Shown piece after piece: positions 24,072 through 35,384 of a stretch of DNA of 64,000 nt (its first letter is position 1; every line of letters begins with the position of its first letter). Origin of the DNA: Spirometra erinaceieuropaei (Eukaryota > Platyhelminthes > Cestoda > Diphyllobothriidea > Diphyllobothriidae); assembly GCA_902702965.1 (NCBI GenBank), contig CACRXP010000682.1, positions 190,638-254,637 on the forward strand, read 5' to 3'. Made by a program: the position numbers and the translations under genes. The notes under the pieces are model-generated. The model was not told the origin of the DNA and did no database searches. It worked only from the letters and a program-made list of their open reading frames with translations.

Positions 24072-24374
24072 ATGCTTAGTTGCAGTCTAGCCAGTACGGT
24101 GATGTTGCTAGACGACGTTGACGCAGGTGCTCTGTCTTCTATGGCCAACGCCGACCCAGATGATGATCGCACGCCGCCCCAACCTCCAGATGGCAGTGGT
24201 GTGTACGCAACGTACCGAACTTACGAACATCACCTAAAGCTTATATCACTCCCCGACCACGCCATAAGACGCCTCGTCATGCGAGTGGCGCGTGAATTTT
24301 GCGTGTTAATAGCCCCTGAATTACTTATAAACTCTGGAAATTCGCATATTTTCAACGTTTGTGGAACTGTTTAG
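24072..24374 (+). CDS. Orphan open frame, unknown
   Basis: One hundred codons: an acidic start (LLDDVDAG, ADPDDDRTPPQPPDGSG) then a structured-looking stretch (VYATYRTYEHHLKLISLPDH, AIRRLVMRVAREF). GC content over 24100-24300 is higher than its surroundings and third positions look biased, as in real coding DNA. It is not part of the LARGE-like protein: exons 5 and 6 join without a gap in the alignment. It could be a nested exon, a retro-copied fragment or transposon remains. I do not recognise a family. Confidence 0.3.
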   Translation: MLSCSLASTVMLLDDVDAGALSSMANADPDDDRTPPQPPDGSGVYATYRTYEHHLKLISLPDHAIRRLVMRVAREFCVLIAPELLINSGNSHIFNVCGTV

Positions 24375-24549
24375 GCCTGATGATGAGTTATCTAAAACAC
24401 GTGTTTTTCAAACTGACTTTTCAATTAAAACGTGGTAATTTTCGCAGAACTTAGAAAATCCTTTACATGCAGTAGCTATTTAGGGCAAATGACTGCTATT
24501 ACGTGGAGCTGCTTTCGTAAGCACGGTCATTTCCAAAATTTCATTTTAG

Positions 24550-24681
24550 AAGGGCGGTTATAATGGTGGAGTCCTCCTGCTTAATCTGGACCGTTTACGC
24601 CGGCGTGGATGGACCGAACTGTGGCACAGCGCGTTAGATGCTCTGCTCAATGTCTCCAAGGTGTTGCGCGCGGCGGAGCAG
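24550..24681 (+). CDS. LARGE: LARGE-like exon 6: GYNxG motif
   Basis: Forty-four codons, acceptor attttag, donor gtaggc, phase 0/0: KGGYNGGVLLLNLDRLRRRG, then WTELWHSALDALLN and VSKVLRAAEQ. It matches vertebrate [20 protein letters not shown] WEQMW with conserved G-Y-N-x-G-V-x-L-L, a substrate-contacting GT8 motif. GC content is higher than the introns. Confidence 0.9.
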
Positions 24682-25096
24682 GTAGGCGTACTTGAAAAAA
24701 GATGATTTTTTGGTGGCCATCAGAGACCCTACGACATGACACAATAGTTTGTGCCAATAAAACGCTCTCCTTATCATCAGAACAGAATTAACTAACGAGT
24801 GTATTTTCCATGCTTTAAAATCGTTACTGTTTTTCTATAAGCATCCAGTACTTAAGTTGCACTTTTCGAATGCACACAGCATGAAACTTAGAAACGCCCT
24901 TTTTGACGGGATTTCAAATACTTTTGAATGCATGCGAGCTAAGGCTATATGCGTATTTTACAACTGAACTGCGTATCGTGGGATGTTCCAATAAATTCGA
25001 AAAAAGGAGAAGTATTGATTACGAAGCGCATTTTGTACTTTCATCGGTGCTTGAGACCAAGACTTAGAGCTTACTTGTGTTAACGAAAGGCACAGA

Positions 25097-25880
25097 GGCG
25101 CCAGGCGATACCTTATGAAATGTTGACTGACATCGTTAACTGCGATTTTATTCAGAAGGCTTGCTTAGGTTGGCTTGTGAGATTGACTGCCGCACGGAAT
25201 AATCCCAAGATACATACTCCACTAACGACAAGATGCTGGCCTAGAGTGAGGCCTCTCCAGTCACCTGTAAATCTACACTCAGTAAAACATGGCTAATTGA
25301 GTAGCATGAATTGCTCCTATCGATTTTTTCTTTCCTTAAAAATGCAAATATACTTCACAGGATGCTGTCCATTTGGTAGAAATGTGCGTCTTCTTCAAAT
25401 TTGAGGATTAGGCACAGGAAATCCCTTGGTTTTAAAGAACTTCAATTCGTAAATTATTCTGAATTCTATCTGTCTTCACACTTGCTCTTAGTCTCCAAAC
25501 TACATGCCGTATACCTTCCGTGTGATTAAACTCATCTTTTAATGCGCTATAAAGAAGATGTCGTAAAGGGTTCATGAAATCATGCAACGAAGATGGGACA
25601 TGTTGTATACGTCATAAGAAACATTAAAAAACAAGCAACCACGAAGCCGCTTGAATGAAAATCCCAGAGCCCTAAGAAATTTCACACTAATAAAATTTTG
25701 AAGGACTTAAAATATATTTTTTCGAATAAAAAAATTTAAAAATATGCGCATTTTCGTCAAATGAGCATAGGAAATAATGTTTTTTACATGTTTTCCATAA
25801 GACATAATTCGATAATTTTCACTTTTATAAATTCAATGAAAATCATTCAGGAAAATGAATTCTGTTTGAGCAGTCGTTTT
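25097..25880. mobile_element. Foldback element copy 5 (right arm truncated)
   Basis: Left arm from about 25097 (cgataccttatgaaatgttgac) to about 25450, centre to 25690, then about 190 bp of right arm ending near 25880. The outer half of the right arm is missing. Confidence 0.65.
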
Positions 25881-26227
25881 TTACCGGTTGTGGCCGCGGG
25901 CGGACGAAAAGAAACCCGTATAAAAGCCGGTACCCGGTCGTGGTTTAAATATCTTGGCATTATGATGCACGGTGATTAGCACCAGAAGCCTACCGGGGTA
26001 ATGTTTTCTGGTCGAAAACTCATTTCAGGACTTTGATTAACCTTTCCCGGCAGGTTTGCACGACGGAAAGAAACTTTTCATGCACTACTTATGACAAGAA
26101 GAACAGTAATTGACTGACAAGTAGTTGTCTGTTCAAGGAGTGCCATCTCAGATATATTACATATACGCCGAACCGAAATATCATAATCTGTGGTTTTTAA
26201 AATCGAAAATGTTGTAATTATTTTCAG

Positions 26228-26471
26228 GATATCTTCAATGTTGTCATCTGGATGCACAAGGATCTCTTCTATCCCCTTCCCTGCGAGTGGAATTTGCAAC
26301 TAAACGATGCTGCTTCCATGACAGCCTGTATCAATTCACGTAGCCAAAAGAATTACCGGTCTGTCAAAAGGCCGCACGTCAAACTCGTGCATATGAATCG
26401 AGAAGATAAATTCGAATATGCGGACGACGAGAAGCTGACGTCTGCTGACGTACCAGAAACTGAAACAAGTA
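26228..26471 (+). CDS. LARGE: LARGE-like exon 7: end of GT8 domain
   Basis: Acceptor ttttcag; DIFNVVIWMHKDLFYPLP, then CEWNLQLNDAASM and HVKLVHMNREDK. It matches vertebrate DQDIFNAVI..LVYQLPCFWNVQLSD..LKVIHWNSPKK: the closing part of the GT8 fold, with PxxWN and the VHxN stretch that follows the catalytic region. The end (YADDEKLTSADVPETETS) is acidic linker. Donor taken as gtaagt at 26472, phase 1; without splicing, a stop follows 3 codons later. The vertebrate FLEYDG linker is not found. Confidence 0.85.
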
Positions 26472-27750
26472 GTAAGTGAATAGCAAGATTTCGCCTTTCT
26501 GACATAAGAAAAAAATTTTGCATTTTGTGTGCGCGTTATGTGCGGAGATCTTGATTAGCGTTTTTCAGCCATTTCTTACGAGGAGACACATCCTCTTGCG
26601 CAGTTAATTATGGCTGCCGTCGCAGCCATGAAGGTGTACAGTTGAAAATGTCTCTTGGATGGAAGTATGGCACGAGGATTGGCATAATGCAGTTCCCGAA
26701 TTATATTTGTAAAAAGTGTAATTTTGCATTTTAGTCGATGATCGTCTTCGGTGGTACCTTTTCGAAAGAAAGAAGGTGACTCTTCTGAACGGGTACAGTT
26801 TTGTGGATACTACGACGCAACTTTCACGCGGAGAGGTCGAACAGGTACCGTATGTTTGGTAAATGGACATTTTTATCAGCCTAATGCTGGGCACATTTCC
26901 GAAAGCTAATGGACTGGAAATGACTTCATAGGGATATCCAAGTAAATACCTGGTCGAGGAAATAGCTTACATTTTTCCCGTGTTGGAGTCTATTTAGTAT
27001 GCGTTCAAAGATGGGTCCATCTTTGTCTTTAAATTATCGACCCGGATCTCTCAACTTTGCCAATCCTGAAAGGATTATTTATCCAAATCTGCGAAACAAG
27101 TTACCAAGAGGCCTGAAATCAGGTCAATACTCGCAGAGAAAGAGGCTGACCTGTTGTAATGTTTTTGCTCGCCGTCTAGACTTTAACTTTCTGAGAAATG
27201 TTCTTTGGTTTACAAGGAAATAAGGATTGCAGGCATTACAATTGGCCTTACGCCAAACTCGACTGGCACATATTTAGGTGTCCTAGCTTGAACCCTACCT
27301 TAAACTCTTCTAACATTAGCACAACTCCTAACTCGCCTAAGTCTAGATCTAACACGAAAATTATTCCTAACCTTAACTATAATCGACCCCGGGTTATCGG
27401 TAAGAATTAATGGCAGCACCAAATCCATTTGTATGAATTACTTTGGCCAACATATTCATCCGAATGCCAGGAATTTGTTTTGCTGGGAAATATATATTTT
27501 CTCTGCGTTGATGAAATTATCATCCGAGAAATCTTCAATTAAATTTGCAGAAGAACAGTTCAGAAAATCTACAGGAGGGTTAATGAAGAGCAGTTAAATT
27601 GGGAGAATCAGCCAAAGCGATTCTCACCCTGAAAATACGGTCTGCTGCGCCAATCTCTTCTTATATAGTATGATTTGGAATTCCGAACTAGCCGATGTAA
27701 AGGCAATCGAGCTGGCGCTATGTTCATTAAAGTTGAAATGTCATTTTAGC
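26472..27750. other. Intron, no gene seen
   Basis: No recognised exon or element except a degenerate CCTAAC-like tract at 27260-27400, listed separately. Confidence 0.5.
27260..27400 (+). repeat. Degenerate CCTAAC-like tract
   Basis: Repeated short words such as gaaccctacctt, ctcctaactcgcctaag, attcctaaccttaac at roughly 6-20-nt intervals. It resembles decayed (CCCTAA)n or a related satellite. Same style as 30705-30975. Confidence 0.45.
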
Positions 27751-27754
27751 TGGG

Positions 27755-28230
27755 CAGTGACAGGCCGGCCGTCGTTGTCGACGCTGTTCACATGCGCTCC
27801 ACATCAAGGTGAGAAGGGGCACGGTGTCTCATGCACGAATTAGTTTCTAGTGGTAGTAGACTTGCGCAGCATTTAAAGCGCTCTCTCCTCCTTCTCCGGC
27901 TGAGGCCGATGTCAAGATAAATTCAAGGAGACCTTAGGAGGGAGAGGTCTCAGGTGGCTGGCACGATCGGACCCGCATCTAAACGTACCACCATACCTGT
28001 GATCCACAACAAACACCTGACTAGGATTTAAACTAGCGACAAAGTCGATCAGAAACAGGAGAGGATGACACAAATCACTAAACAAACATGCACAGGAACT
28101 GTATACCCAGCGGGAGTGCAATCGTAACCACCGGCAGGAAACCAGATGCCAGAGAGCTACCAGCGCACGCCAGGTTGAGAGAGTCATGGTTTGCTGAATC
28201 ATGGCATGACAAACACACACAATCCTTAAA
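27755..28230 (+). repeat. Dispersed 0.9-kb repeat, copy 1 (partial)
   Basis: Shares ordered blocks with the copies at 33.8, 35.4, 43.2, 49.5 and 50.0 kb: gccggccgtcgttgtcgacg, tagtggtagtagacttgc, the pyrimidine-rich ctctctcctccttctcc, then caccataccTGTGATCC-like and gagagagtcatggtttgctg blocks. No coding potential. Type of element unknown. Confidence 0.65.
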
Positions 28231-28639
28231 GCTGAACGGTAGGTATGTCAGGAGTCGACATTTTTAAAAGAATTGTGATAGTTGCGCTACGTTTCGTGGT
28301 TGCTCAAAGTGCCTCGTGATAGATTTCATTAATTGGGCTCTTAACAACCTCTAACGAACGACTCGTCTCTGGACATGCGTTGAAACATTCCATCTAGCTC
28401 GGTGCTTCCATGGGTGGCCAATAATTGATTGCGAGAAATAGTGATCTGGTAAACTCAACTTCTGACTAAATGACTGTATCTTGCAGAGTCGAGATGAAGT
28501 GCATAAGTGGTGTATTATTTTTAAATGCTTTAAAACAGGCTTGGATTTATTTCCTATGTCTTGGCAGGATAAGGTTACTGGCAGTGTACACTGCCGACCA
28601 AGTATCATTTCAAGAAGCACATATTTCTTATTTTACGAA

Positions 28640-28830
28640 TACATCGAAATTTAGCAGAATAGCATTACCGAAAAAGACAAGAGAGGCTGGAATGGCCATT
28701 TCTGGCTTAGTAGCCGTCGTCAGCCAGTCATACCCAACCCTGAAGTGTAGAACACACTAGGCTAGAACTCGCTATCTGTTGGTTAGAAGTTTACAGCTCT
28801 AACCACTGGGCCACGAGCCCGTTACCTTGA
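28640..28830 (-). mobile_element. tRNA-derived SINE, minus strand
   Basis: Reading the minus strand from about 28823: GGGCTCGTGGCCCAGTGG (A-box, TGGCCCAGTGG) TTAGAGC, then GCGAGTTCTAGCC (degenerate B-box), then a tRNA-unrelated body (cttcagggttgggtatgact, ggctgacgacggctactaag). The body recurs at 28858-28935 and at 42100-42175. Internal pol III promoter boxes define the head. Confidence 0.65.
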
Positions 28831-28857
28831 CGCTTTCGATGGGGAATATACAATGGT

Positions 28858-29060
28858 TCGGGGTGCTCAAGGGTATGCCTGGCTGACGACAGCTAATAAG
28901 TCAGAAATAGCCATTCCAGTCTCCCTTGTCTTTGTCGGTACTGTCATTCTGCCGATATAATGCGCCGCTGTGCGGCTGCTGGTTGGGCTCGAGAGAGAGT
29001 CCACAAGGTACAAGGGAATGAGTGAGTTCCGTAAGAACGATCGATGAACCCCTTTACCAT
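28858..29060 (+). mobile_element. SINE body, plus strand
   Basis: Inverted copy of the SINE body just upstream (ggctgacgacagctaataag) continuing into a segment also found at 41865-42010 (gctgtgcggctgc, gagagagtcc, accattatatc). With the preceding element it forms a head-to-head pair. Confidence 0.55.
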
Positions 29061-30700
29061 TATATCGGACTTTGATTGAAAAGCTTGCTAAAAACCCTCA
29101 GTCAATGCTCATTGCTTATGTTCTGCAATTCCGCTAGGTGCCGCTATTCAGTTCTAAGTGTAAATCTTATCTGTAACTTCTTAAAAAAACAGCGTTCGTC
29201 AAATCCCCCAATTCGACAATATAGCAATACTCTTGAAGATGGGAACACTACTAAAAGTAACCGAAGTATTGATCAAGCAGAGTCCTTTCCATGATTCAAG
29301 CCAAGGATTTGTACATTCTGGATGGGAATAAAAATACATGACTTTGGAAACAATGATGATGTTACTTTTGACTATAAAATCAATCGAACGCCTAAGACAG
29401 TTTCTCATTCATTTGGCGATCAACGAAAACATGCGATAAAAGCGAGTCTCTCGCTTAGGCGCAGTTGTACGAGCTAGGACAAAGAAATGCAAGCCACGAA
29501 CTACTGAACAAACAAACCGTGTCAAGAATGTTGGAGTCATGATAAAATAGTTTGACAAGAGCGCACATCATTTCTAATGTCTTACCCATCGTGTTCTATA
29601 CATCGTGGGTGTACAGTACAAAAACATCTACAGAGAAAGCACGGCGACATGCTTATAACATTTAATCATATTCAGCTGTTTTTCAACTTCTTCTCCTTAT
29701 TGCGGAAGTTGTTGCATGATCGGTTCTTTGTCCTATCCTTGGGTGAAGTCTAATTTGTAACTTTCGGTAAATCACAGTATTCAAGGAGTAAATAGTCAGC
29801 TGACTCCAAAGGCACCAATGGCTAACCGCCAGGGTTCTTGCTTCATGCGAACTGGATTTGTTTTGAAGTGCAAATCCCATTCACGCAATGAGTCCACAAA
29901 TGTGGGGATATTTCAAAGTTGTGGACTGCGTCAGGTGAGCTATCCGATGAAGCACATTTTTAGGAAATTCCTTGTCATTTGAAACTGAGAAGTTTCTACC
30001 TAGAAAGAACACCCTAAGCACTGCTAGGCATGGCATTGTCGTTAATACTGAAAGTTCCGTTCTGCCATTGTCTCATAAGTAACTTCCAGAGCGCCATGTT
30101 TACGCCTGTATTTATTTGTGGGTGAAAATGAAAAATGTCCGGCACAACATTTACCATCATCCTTTTGACTGTATGGTGAGCTGGCAGTCTGCGAAGACTT
30201 TACGTGCAACACCCCCAAGCAGAAATTTTATTTCTTCAGACAGCATTGAATTCTGCACATAAAGAGTGTTTCAAAGAAAAGGGGTTAGAAAATTTCATTT
30301 ATATTTTTCACAGGACTCGCTTTATTGCTTGCTTAGTATGCAGAATTCAAAGATATGATTTCCTTGCGGATAAAGTAGTCTTTTCTCTATCAAGACCAGC
30401 AGAATTACGCATCTTCCAGCTCGACGAAAACGTCACCTATCAAATTTCTCCTTTTCGTGCTGAAAGGGCTTCGCGGCGCACTGTTGACAAGTTAGTGAGT
30501 CTGAACTGTTAAAATTTAAAGCATAACTGTTTTATGGCGCTGAAAGCAAACATATATCAGAGTTAGGTACCACGACAAGTGGGCGACCCGCTTAATCATA
30601 TCCTACGAAAACTCCTTATACTTTAAAAAACTTGGAGTAATTTGACGTGAGTTAAGCAGGCGGCAAGGATGTGGTATGTAACCCCCTGAGATAACCGTAG
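29061..30700. other. Intron, no gene seen
   Basis: The open frame 30204-30512 and others lack recognisable similarity. No repeats with other copies in the window were recognised. Confidence 0.5.
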
Positions 30701-30704
30701 TTAA

Positions 30705-30975
30705 AAACGACCCTAACGCTAACAATGACCATGCCTATGATGAGTGGCTCTAACCCTTGTCCCGTAAGAATCTAAGGAAATCTCGAATGTGGCCGCAACC
30801 TTAGCCCTAGGCCTTAAATCCCTAACACAGACCCCAGCCAACACTCTTAACCCCATCCCTAGCCTCAACCGCAAATTCAAACCATAACGCAAGCCTGGCA
30901 GCATCAACCCTAGTAACCACTCAGCTCTCAACACCAACGTCTACTTCAACCATACGACTAACCCCAACCTTGGAC
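30705..30975 (+). repeat. Degenerate CCCTAAC-like tract
   Basis: About 270 bp of C-rich/A-rich sequence with words such as cgaccctaacgctaac, ctctaacccttg, aatccctaacac, cttaaccccatccctag, caaccctagtaacc, gactaaccccaacc. Strand asymmetry (almost no G on +) and the recurring CTAACC word suggest a decayed telomere-like or satellite array inside an intron. Confidence 0.5.
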
Positions 30976-31406
30976 CCGATGCGAGCAAATTTGACGTCAA
31001 TAGCGCTAGTGCGGATCACAGTCTGCGTGTTTCATGATCCCTTTAGCAATCCTGTGTCCGCCAAACCAAAAAAACATCATCGACAAAAACAAGGTAGATT
31101 TTTAAACACCCACCATGGTAATCATATGCCCTATTCTTACCGAGCAGGCTGGCCTTTTTGGTCACGGTGTCCTTACTTCCATGGTTCGTAACTTGCACTT
31201 GTCTTAAGACCGACTCAGCTTGACTTGACGTGTGATAATTTCTGTTTTTTCACTTTTATCATAAGCCTATACACTAAATATTGAACGGCAGGCCTGATGG
31301 CACCTTTACTTAGATTTTGCATATTGAATACATTTTGGGATGTTACTTCCCTGGGGTAGCACTAATTTCTGCGTGCTTTTAATGATACTCCAGATTTTTC
31401 AACAAG

Positions 31407-31599
31407 TTCACAGCGAGGCAAAATTACCGACGAGTCTCCACTTCTGTGCTGAAAATAAAGCCATTTATGGATTCTGTGACAGAAAGGAACTAGCGCTGCC
31501 TGTCCCGAGAATGCATGCCTATTTTGTGGATAACTCAGGAATTCAGGAGATGCCAAAGACAGCTGGGACCCCTCTTGCTATCCACATTAACTTTGACGG
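31407..31599 (+). CDS. LARGE: LARGE-like exon 8: linker into second domain
   Basis: With the acceptor caacaag at 31405-31406 the exon joins exon 7 (phase 1) and reads IHSEAKLPTSLHFCAENKA, IYGFCDRKELALPVPRMHAY, FVDNSG, then TPLAIHINFDG with donor gtgagt, phase 2. It parallels vertebrate [32 protein letters not shown]: a Cys, an RxHxYF strand and the first strand of the GT49-like domain. An alternative acceptor (ctccag, 31391-31393) would add four codons but needs phase 0. Confidence 0.7.
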
Positions 31600-33000
31600 G
31601 TGAGTATGTTGGTGGACTACTCTGAAGCATTTGCTCAGTGTTCAGTTCAGTGTTGCATATATATATGCATATTTCATATTTTATACAGATTCTACGGACC
31701 ACTTGTATTTGGAGACATGTATGCATTAACGGCTTGTTTGATATTAACCTACTAAAACCTAGATTGCACTAGTTAGTATGCTTTTGAAAACTGTAAAAAA
31801 ATACTCCATAATGATGTTACCGCGCCACTGGGAGCACATTTTGAAAACTTAGGCAAGGTTATGGTTTATGGTCGGGGTTACTTACTCGGGGAAGCATTTG
31901 TGTTGAACAAAAGAGCTGAACATCTAAAAACTTTGTGGTATTGCAGTGTTTACCGTCCACATTGTCATCGATTAAAAGGGGACACTCTTATTACTATTTA
32001 AGGAGAATAGTAAAGGAATCGAATGCCCCATTGCAGGCATTATCAAAAAGGTATTGCACTGTTCTTTTACAATGGTGGCTATGTTAAGGCACCGTCCCCA
32101 TTCTCCCGCAAGGGCCACCCCGAGATCTTTCGTCTATTTCTCTGGCACGTAAAAGTAAATAAATAAATATTTTCTTCTAGCACAATTGCTCCGGGGATTG
32201 ATTTAGCCATAAATAATAACTTGGCCAAAGATTATCTCCAAACATCTATAATTCTGTCATGAGACAAAGAACTTCACAGGCTAGAGAGAAGTTGTACATA
32301 AGGAAAACCAAGGGGCATTGGCTATAATCACGGCCCGACACATCAGTGCAGAGCTTGTTTTTGCCTTAATAATCGTGGTATTTCCTAAAGAAAGTTCAAT
32401 ATTTAATTTGAATTCGATATCGGGCATCGCCTACGTTCAGTCTAGAGTACTATCACAGAAATTGAATAGACTCGGATGAGTTTTTTCAGATGAGATGGAC
32501 ATATTTTGCTCATTTTCTGGATTTTGACCATTTTTGGATGTTAACGATCGTAATGAATGTTATCAAGCGCTTTTTGACATGCGCTGACTCTAAATAAAAA
32601 TACAACTCAGAAAACGCCATCAAGCGCCTGAGTTTTGGCCAACTTTGAACTTCAATTAAAAGTCCATTCATGACGCCATTTTAAGTCATTAAAACTACGC
32701 CTGAGAGTACTGCAATCTGAAGTGGAGTGATGCATTGGCGGTAAGAGAAAACACGGGTTATATATTCGGAACGCGATGTCATCGCTGGAATTGCCTTCTT
32801 TGGAGGAAGCTGCATGATGCATGAGAGAAATTTGACGACTGATTCAGATGTTCAAAATGAGCTTTCAGTTGGGCACGATATCAAGCGTAATTACATTTTT
32901 CCTGAAAATACTGGTCGTACGCGTGGAGAAATGGATATGATCCGTGTGGAGTGAGGAAATTATATTATCTTATTTTTTATAATTTATTTCCCAATGGCAG
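31600..33000. other. Intron, no gene seen
   Basis: Ends a retroposon-like stretch with gtaaataaataaata at 32155-32170 (possible SINE/LINE tail). Nothing else recognised. Confidence 0.5.
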
Positions 33001-33163
33001 TATCACCATACTGGAAGAACTATCGAAGCACTGGAATGGTCCAATCAGCGTCGCCGTCTGCGCTTCCGACAGGCAGGCCTTTCGTTTGCCTCTTCTGTTG
33101 AAGATGTCTAGTGTGCTTGCTGAGCGGCAGAACATCTCCTATCACATCGTCTACTCTTACGAT
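33001..33163 (+). CDS. LARGE: LARGE-like exon 9: B4GAT1-like domain start
   Basis: Acceptor atggcag; the first base completes GGT from exon 8. Reads GITILEELSKHWNGPISVAV, CASDRQAFRLPLLL, then RQNISYHIVYSYD and donor gtaagt, phase 0. It matches vertebrate [35 protein letters not shown] almost landmark for landmark: the strongest evidence for a LARGE-type second domain, which in vertebrates adds glucuronate to xylose. Confidence 0.92.
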
Positions 33164-33369
33164 GTAAGTCCGTATTTAGCTGACCTCGTGCGTTTTGAGA
33201 GAAATTATCTTAAATGTTGTTTCCCTGGCTAACTGAAGACCAACACTACATAAGTGATAAAAAGAGTCGAGCACCGCAATACTTTGTTTACTGTCCTGAG
33301 CTTTCAGACTCGTACAGGAGCCCACGTCAGAGGTTGTAGCAGCAACAGAACAGGCGACAGTTATAAGGC

Positions 33370-33540
33370 ATGTAGGCAAAAATTGTCAAATTTGTCCTTG
33401 TAATTACACAGGACAGACTGGACGCATGCTCGGATCGCGCATATAGGATCATAAGCTAGCTGTGCGGCGAGGCGACGCATTATCAAAAGCGGCCGCTCAC
33501 ACCTACGAAATGGGTCACGAGTGTAACTTCAAATTTTAGG
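33370..33540 (+). mobile_element. PLE GIY-YIG fragment
   Basis: Reads NCQICPCNYTGQTGRMLGSR, an in-frame stop, then DHKLAVRRGDALSKAAAH, TYEMGHECNFKF. This is the GIY-YIG endonuclease of a PLE (C..C-x-Y-x-GQTGR..R..DH) and the following H-T-x-GH block. It abuts a foldback terminus at about 33545. Confidence 0.75.
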
Positions 33541-33544
33541 GGCA

Positions 33545-33765
33545 TCGAACATCAATGAGAAAATGCATGCCACTTAAGTAGTCATTTTTACAGAGGTTAG
33601 TTTTTGCATGCAGCCAGAAGGAAGTTCTTTCGAAAGCAGGCATCCTGCGGTAACTGAAATTTTTCAGACATAATCTGCAAACGGATTATTTTTACAACAC
33701 TACTTAATTAATCTTTGCAAAACGAAAACGCATTTCGGAATTTTGGTTGACATTTCTGTACCTGT
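33545..33765. mobile_element. Foldback element, right-arm terminus
   Basis: Outer half of a right arm: cttaagtagtcattttt, gcatgcagccagaagg, actacttaattaat, catttcggaattttggttgacattt, closely like 49240-49455. Rest of the element missing. Confidence 0.7.
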
Positions 33766-33779
33766 CAGGGTCTGTCTCC

Positions 33780-34715
33780 AGTACAACGCTTCTTAGATTA
33801 GAGGGCGTAAATGGCGTCAGTTGGAGAAATTGGACATGGAAGATGACAGTTCGGCAGTCGCCGACGACGATGTCCACTGAATGTCCTATATCAGGGCGGT
33901 CGCATCAGCAGTAAATTGCGCGAAAATTCTTTTATAATGATAGATGGCTTTCGCCGCGCCTAGCGCACTCTCTCATCCTCCATCTGGGTCTGCTTCCAAA
34001 AAACGGCAAGACAGACTAAGGTATCTAACAAAGCTAAACAACCCGACAACGCATGCCACATACGCCTAGTCCATGCACGATGGACAAGGTTGTCACAGAA
34101 ACAAGATTGAGAATCCCTTGAAGGTCACATTAGGGAGGGGCGGCTGCATCCTGACCCTCAGGCCTACGTGGACAGACTTATGCCATTAATTGGCATATAC
34201 AATTGGTCACACAAGATTTAGTGTTTCGTAATCACTGAAAAGCAGGTCCGATTGTTTGTGATGGGAAATATGCGGTAAATGTAGTGATTACGCAGGCTCC
34301 GAGGTCGATTCCGCTATTTCGCTGCACTTCCAGCTTTGGGCTCAAGTGGCTGACAGAATTCCGCAGCCCATCTACGCGTCCCACACATGGCCTCGCGAAC
34401 GGTGCGTGCACCAGTGCCCAACAAGGGACATGATTCACACTTTCTTGAAACGTGTATATTCTGTGAGGTTGGGAGGGGTCGGTGATGTTGGGCATCATTC
34501 AGCTGTTCGGGGATTGTACCCAAATGGTTGACAGCTAAAAAAACCTTCTGCGCCTGCAAGTGAGGACTCACTTCATGCAAATCCCGTGCACATATTCCAA
34601 CATGCAGTTCTGCCGTCCAGTCTCACATTCTATGAGAAACCACATAGTATTTTGAGATTTCTCCCTGTGTAGGATGAATGCTCCGGCTCATATCGACACA
34701 ATGAATCGTTATATC
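33780..34715 (+). repeat. Dispersed 0.9-kb repeat, copy 2
   Basis: Starts ggtctgtctccagtacaacg and shares blocks in order with 35385-36330: gccgacgacgatgtccac, gcgcactctctc, acgcatgccacatacgcctagtccatgcac, cacattagg, ctgcatcctgaccctca, and at its end a splice-acceptor-like tract plus gatgaatgctccggctc that parallels the start of LARGE-like exon 10. Confidence 0.75.
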
Positions 34716-34744
34716 TTAAAAGCGCGTCAGGTTGTACATTTTAA

Positions 34745-34870
34745 ATAGCCTAGCTTATCCTAAGGGCATACAAACCGTTTGCGTCGTGTAGTCGTCGGTC
34801 TGTTCGTCACTTGTATTCAGTGCTTCCTCAAGTGTCTTTCAACGATTTCGAACACATTTTTATGTGAACA
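34745..34870 (-). mobile_element. PLE fragment (small)
   Basis: Plus-strand text cttcctcaagtgtctttcaacgatttcgaacacattttta parallels 54615-54660 of the PLE at 54.3-54.7 kb, where the minus strand encodes KNVSKLVKRHLRRHQIP. About 120 bp of decayed coding sequence. Confidence 0.55.
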
Positions 34871-34979
34871 AATAGAAGAGGTTCTTCGTAAAAGTCGAGT
34901 TGTACTCGTGAATTTCCGAGCTGGTGACACCAACCCGTCGTCAGTAGGTAGTATGCGTAAACATTAATTTTTTGCAATA

Positions 34980-35384
34980 GATTAAGCCATGGAGAGACCA
35001 GCACAGCAGAAAGAGAGCTTGGTGTTCACTGTAACACGCGTTCTGGTGTTCTGAACGAGCGCATGCCCGCGCCAACCCTGCAGGCGACCGAGCGGTTTGC
35101 CTGACGGTGATTGGTTAGAAGTGGAGCTGGTATCACACAGAGGCTCTCGATGTCAGTGACTGGCGAGGCGCTACCAAAGCGCGAAGAAGAACCCCCAAAA
35201 CGTCAGACAAAACACTGCTGTAAACGTTTAAACGCAAGTAAGGGGCAGACAGAGACCCAGTGCTACGGTAGACAACGGCGGTGGGGACATTATGAGATTC
35301 TCGAAGCAAGATAACAGTGCGACAGTGAACGTTCGTCCGCTATGACCTACGCGTTTATCCCCTATATGTAGGTCTCTCTGCAAG
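34980..35384. other. Intron, no gene seen
   Basis: Moderately GC-rich, open frame 35111-35314 of unknown nature. No recognised element. Confidence 0.45.

Larger units (their letters stand above)
23059..24549. other. Intron with microsatellite and an orphan open frame
   Basis: Holds an ACT/CTA trinucleotide run at about 23750-23801 and the orphan frame at 24072-24374 (listed separately). Otherwise AT-rich without recognised elements. Confidence 0.5.

Noticed and set aside
24072..24374. As an additional LARGE-like exon
   Set aside because: Exons 5 and 6 join with the same length as vertebrate LARGE, leaving no room for it.
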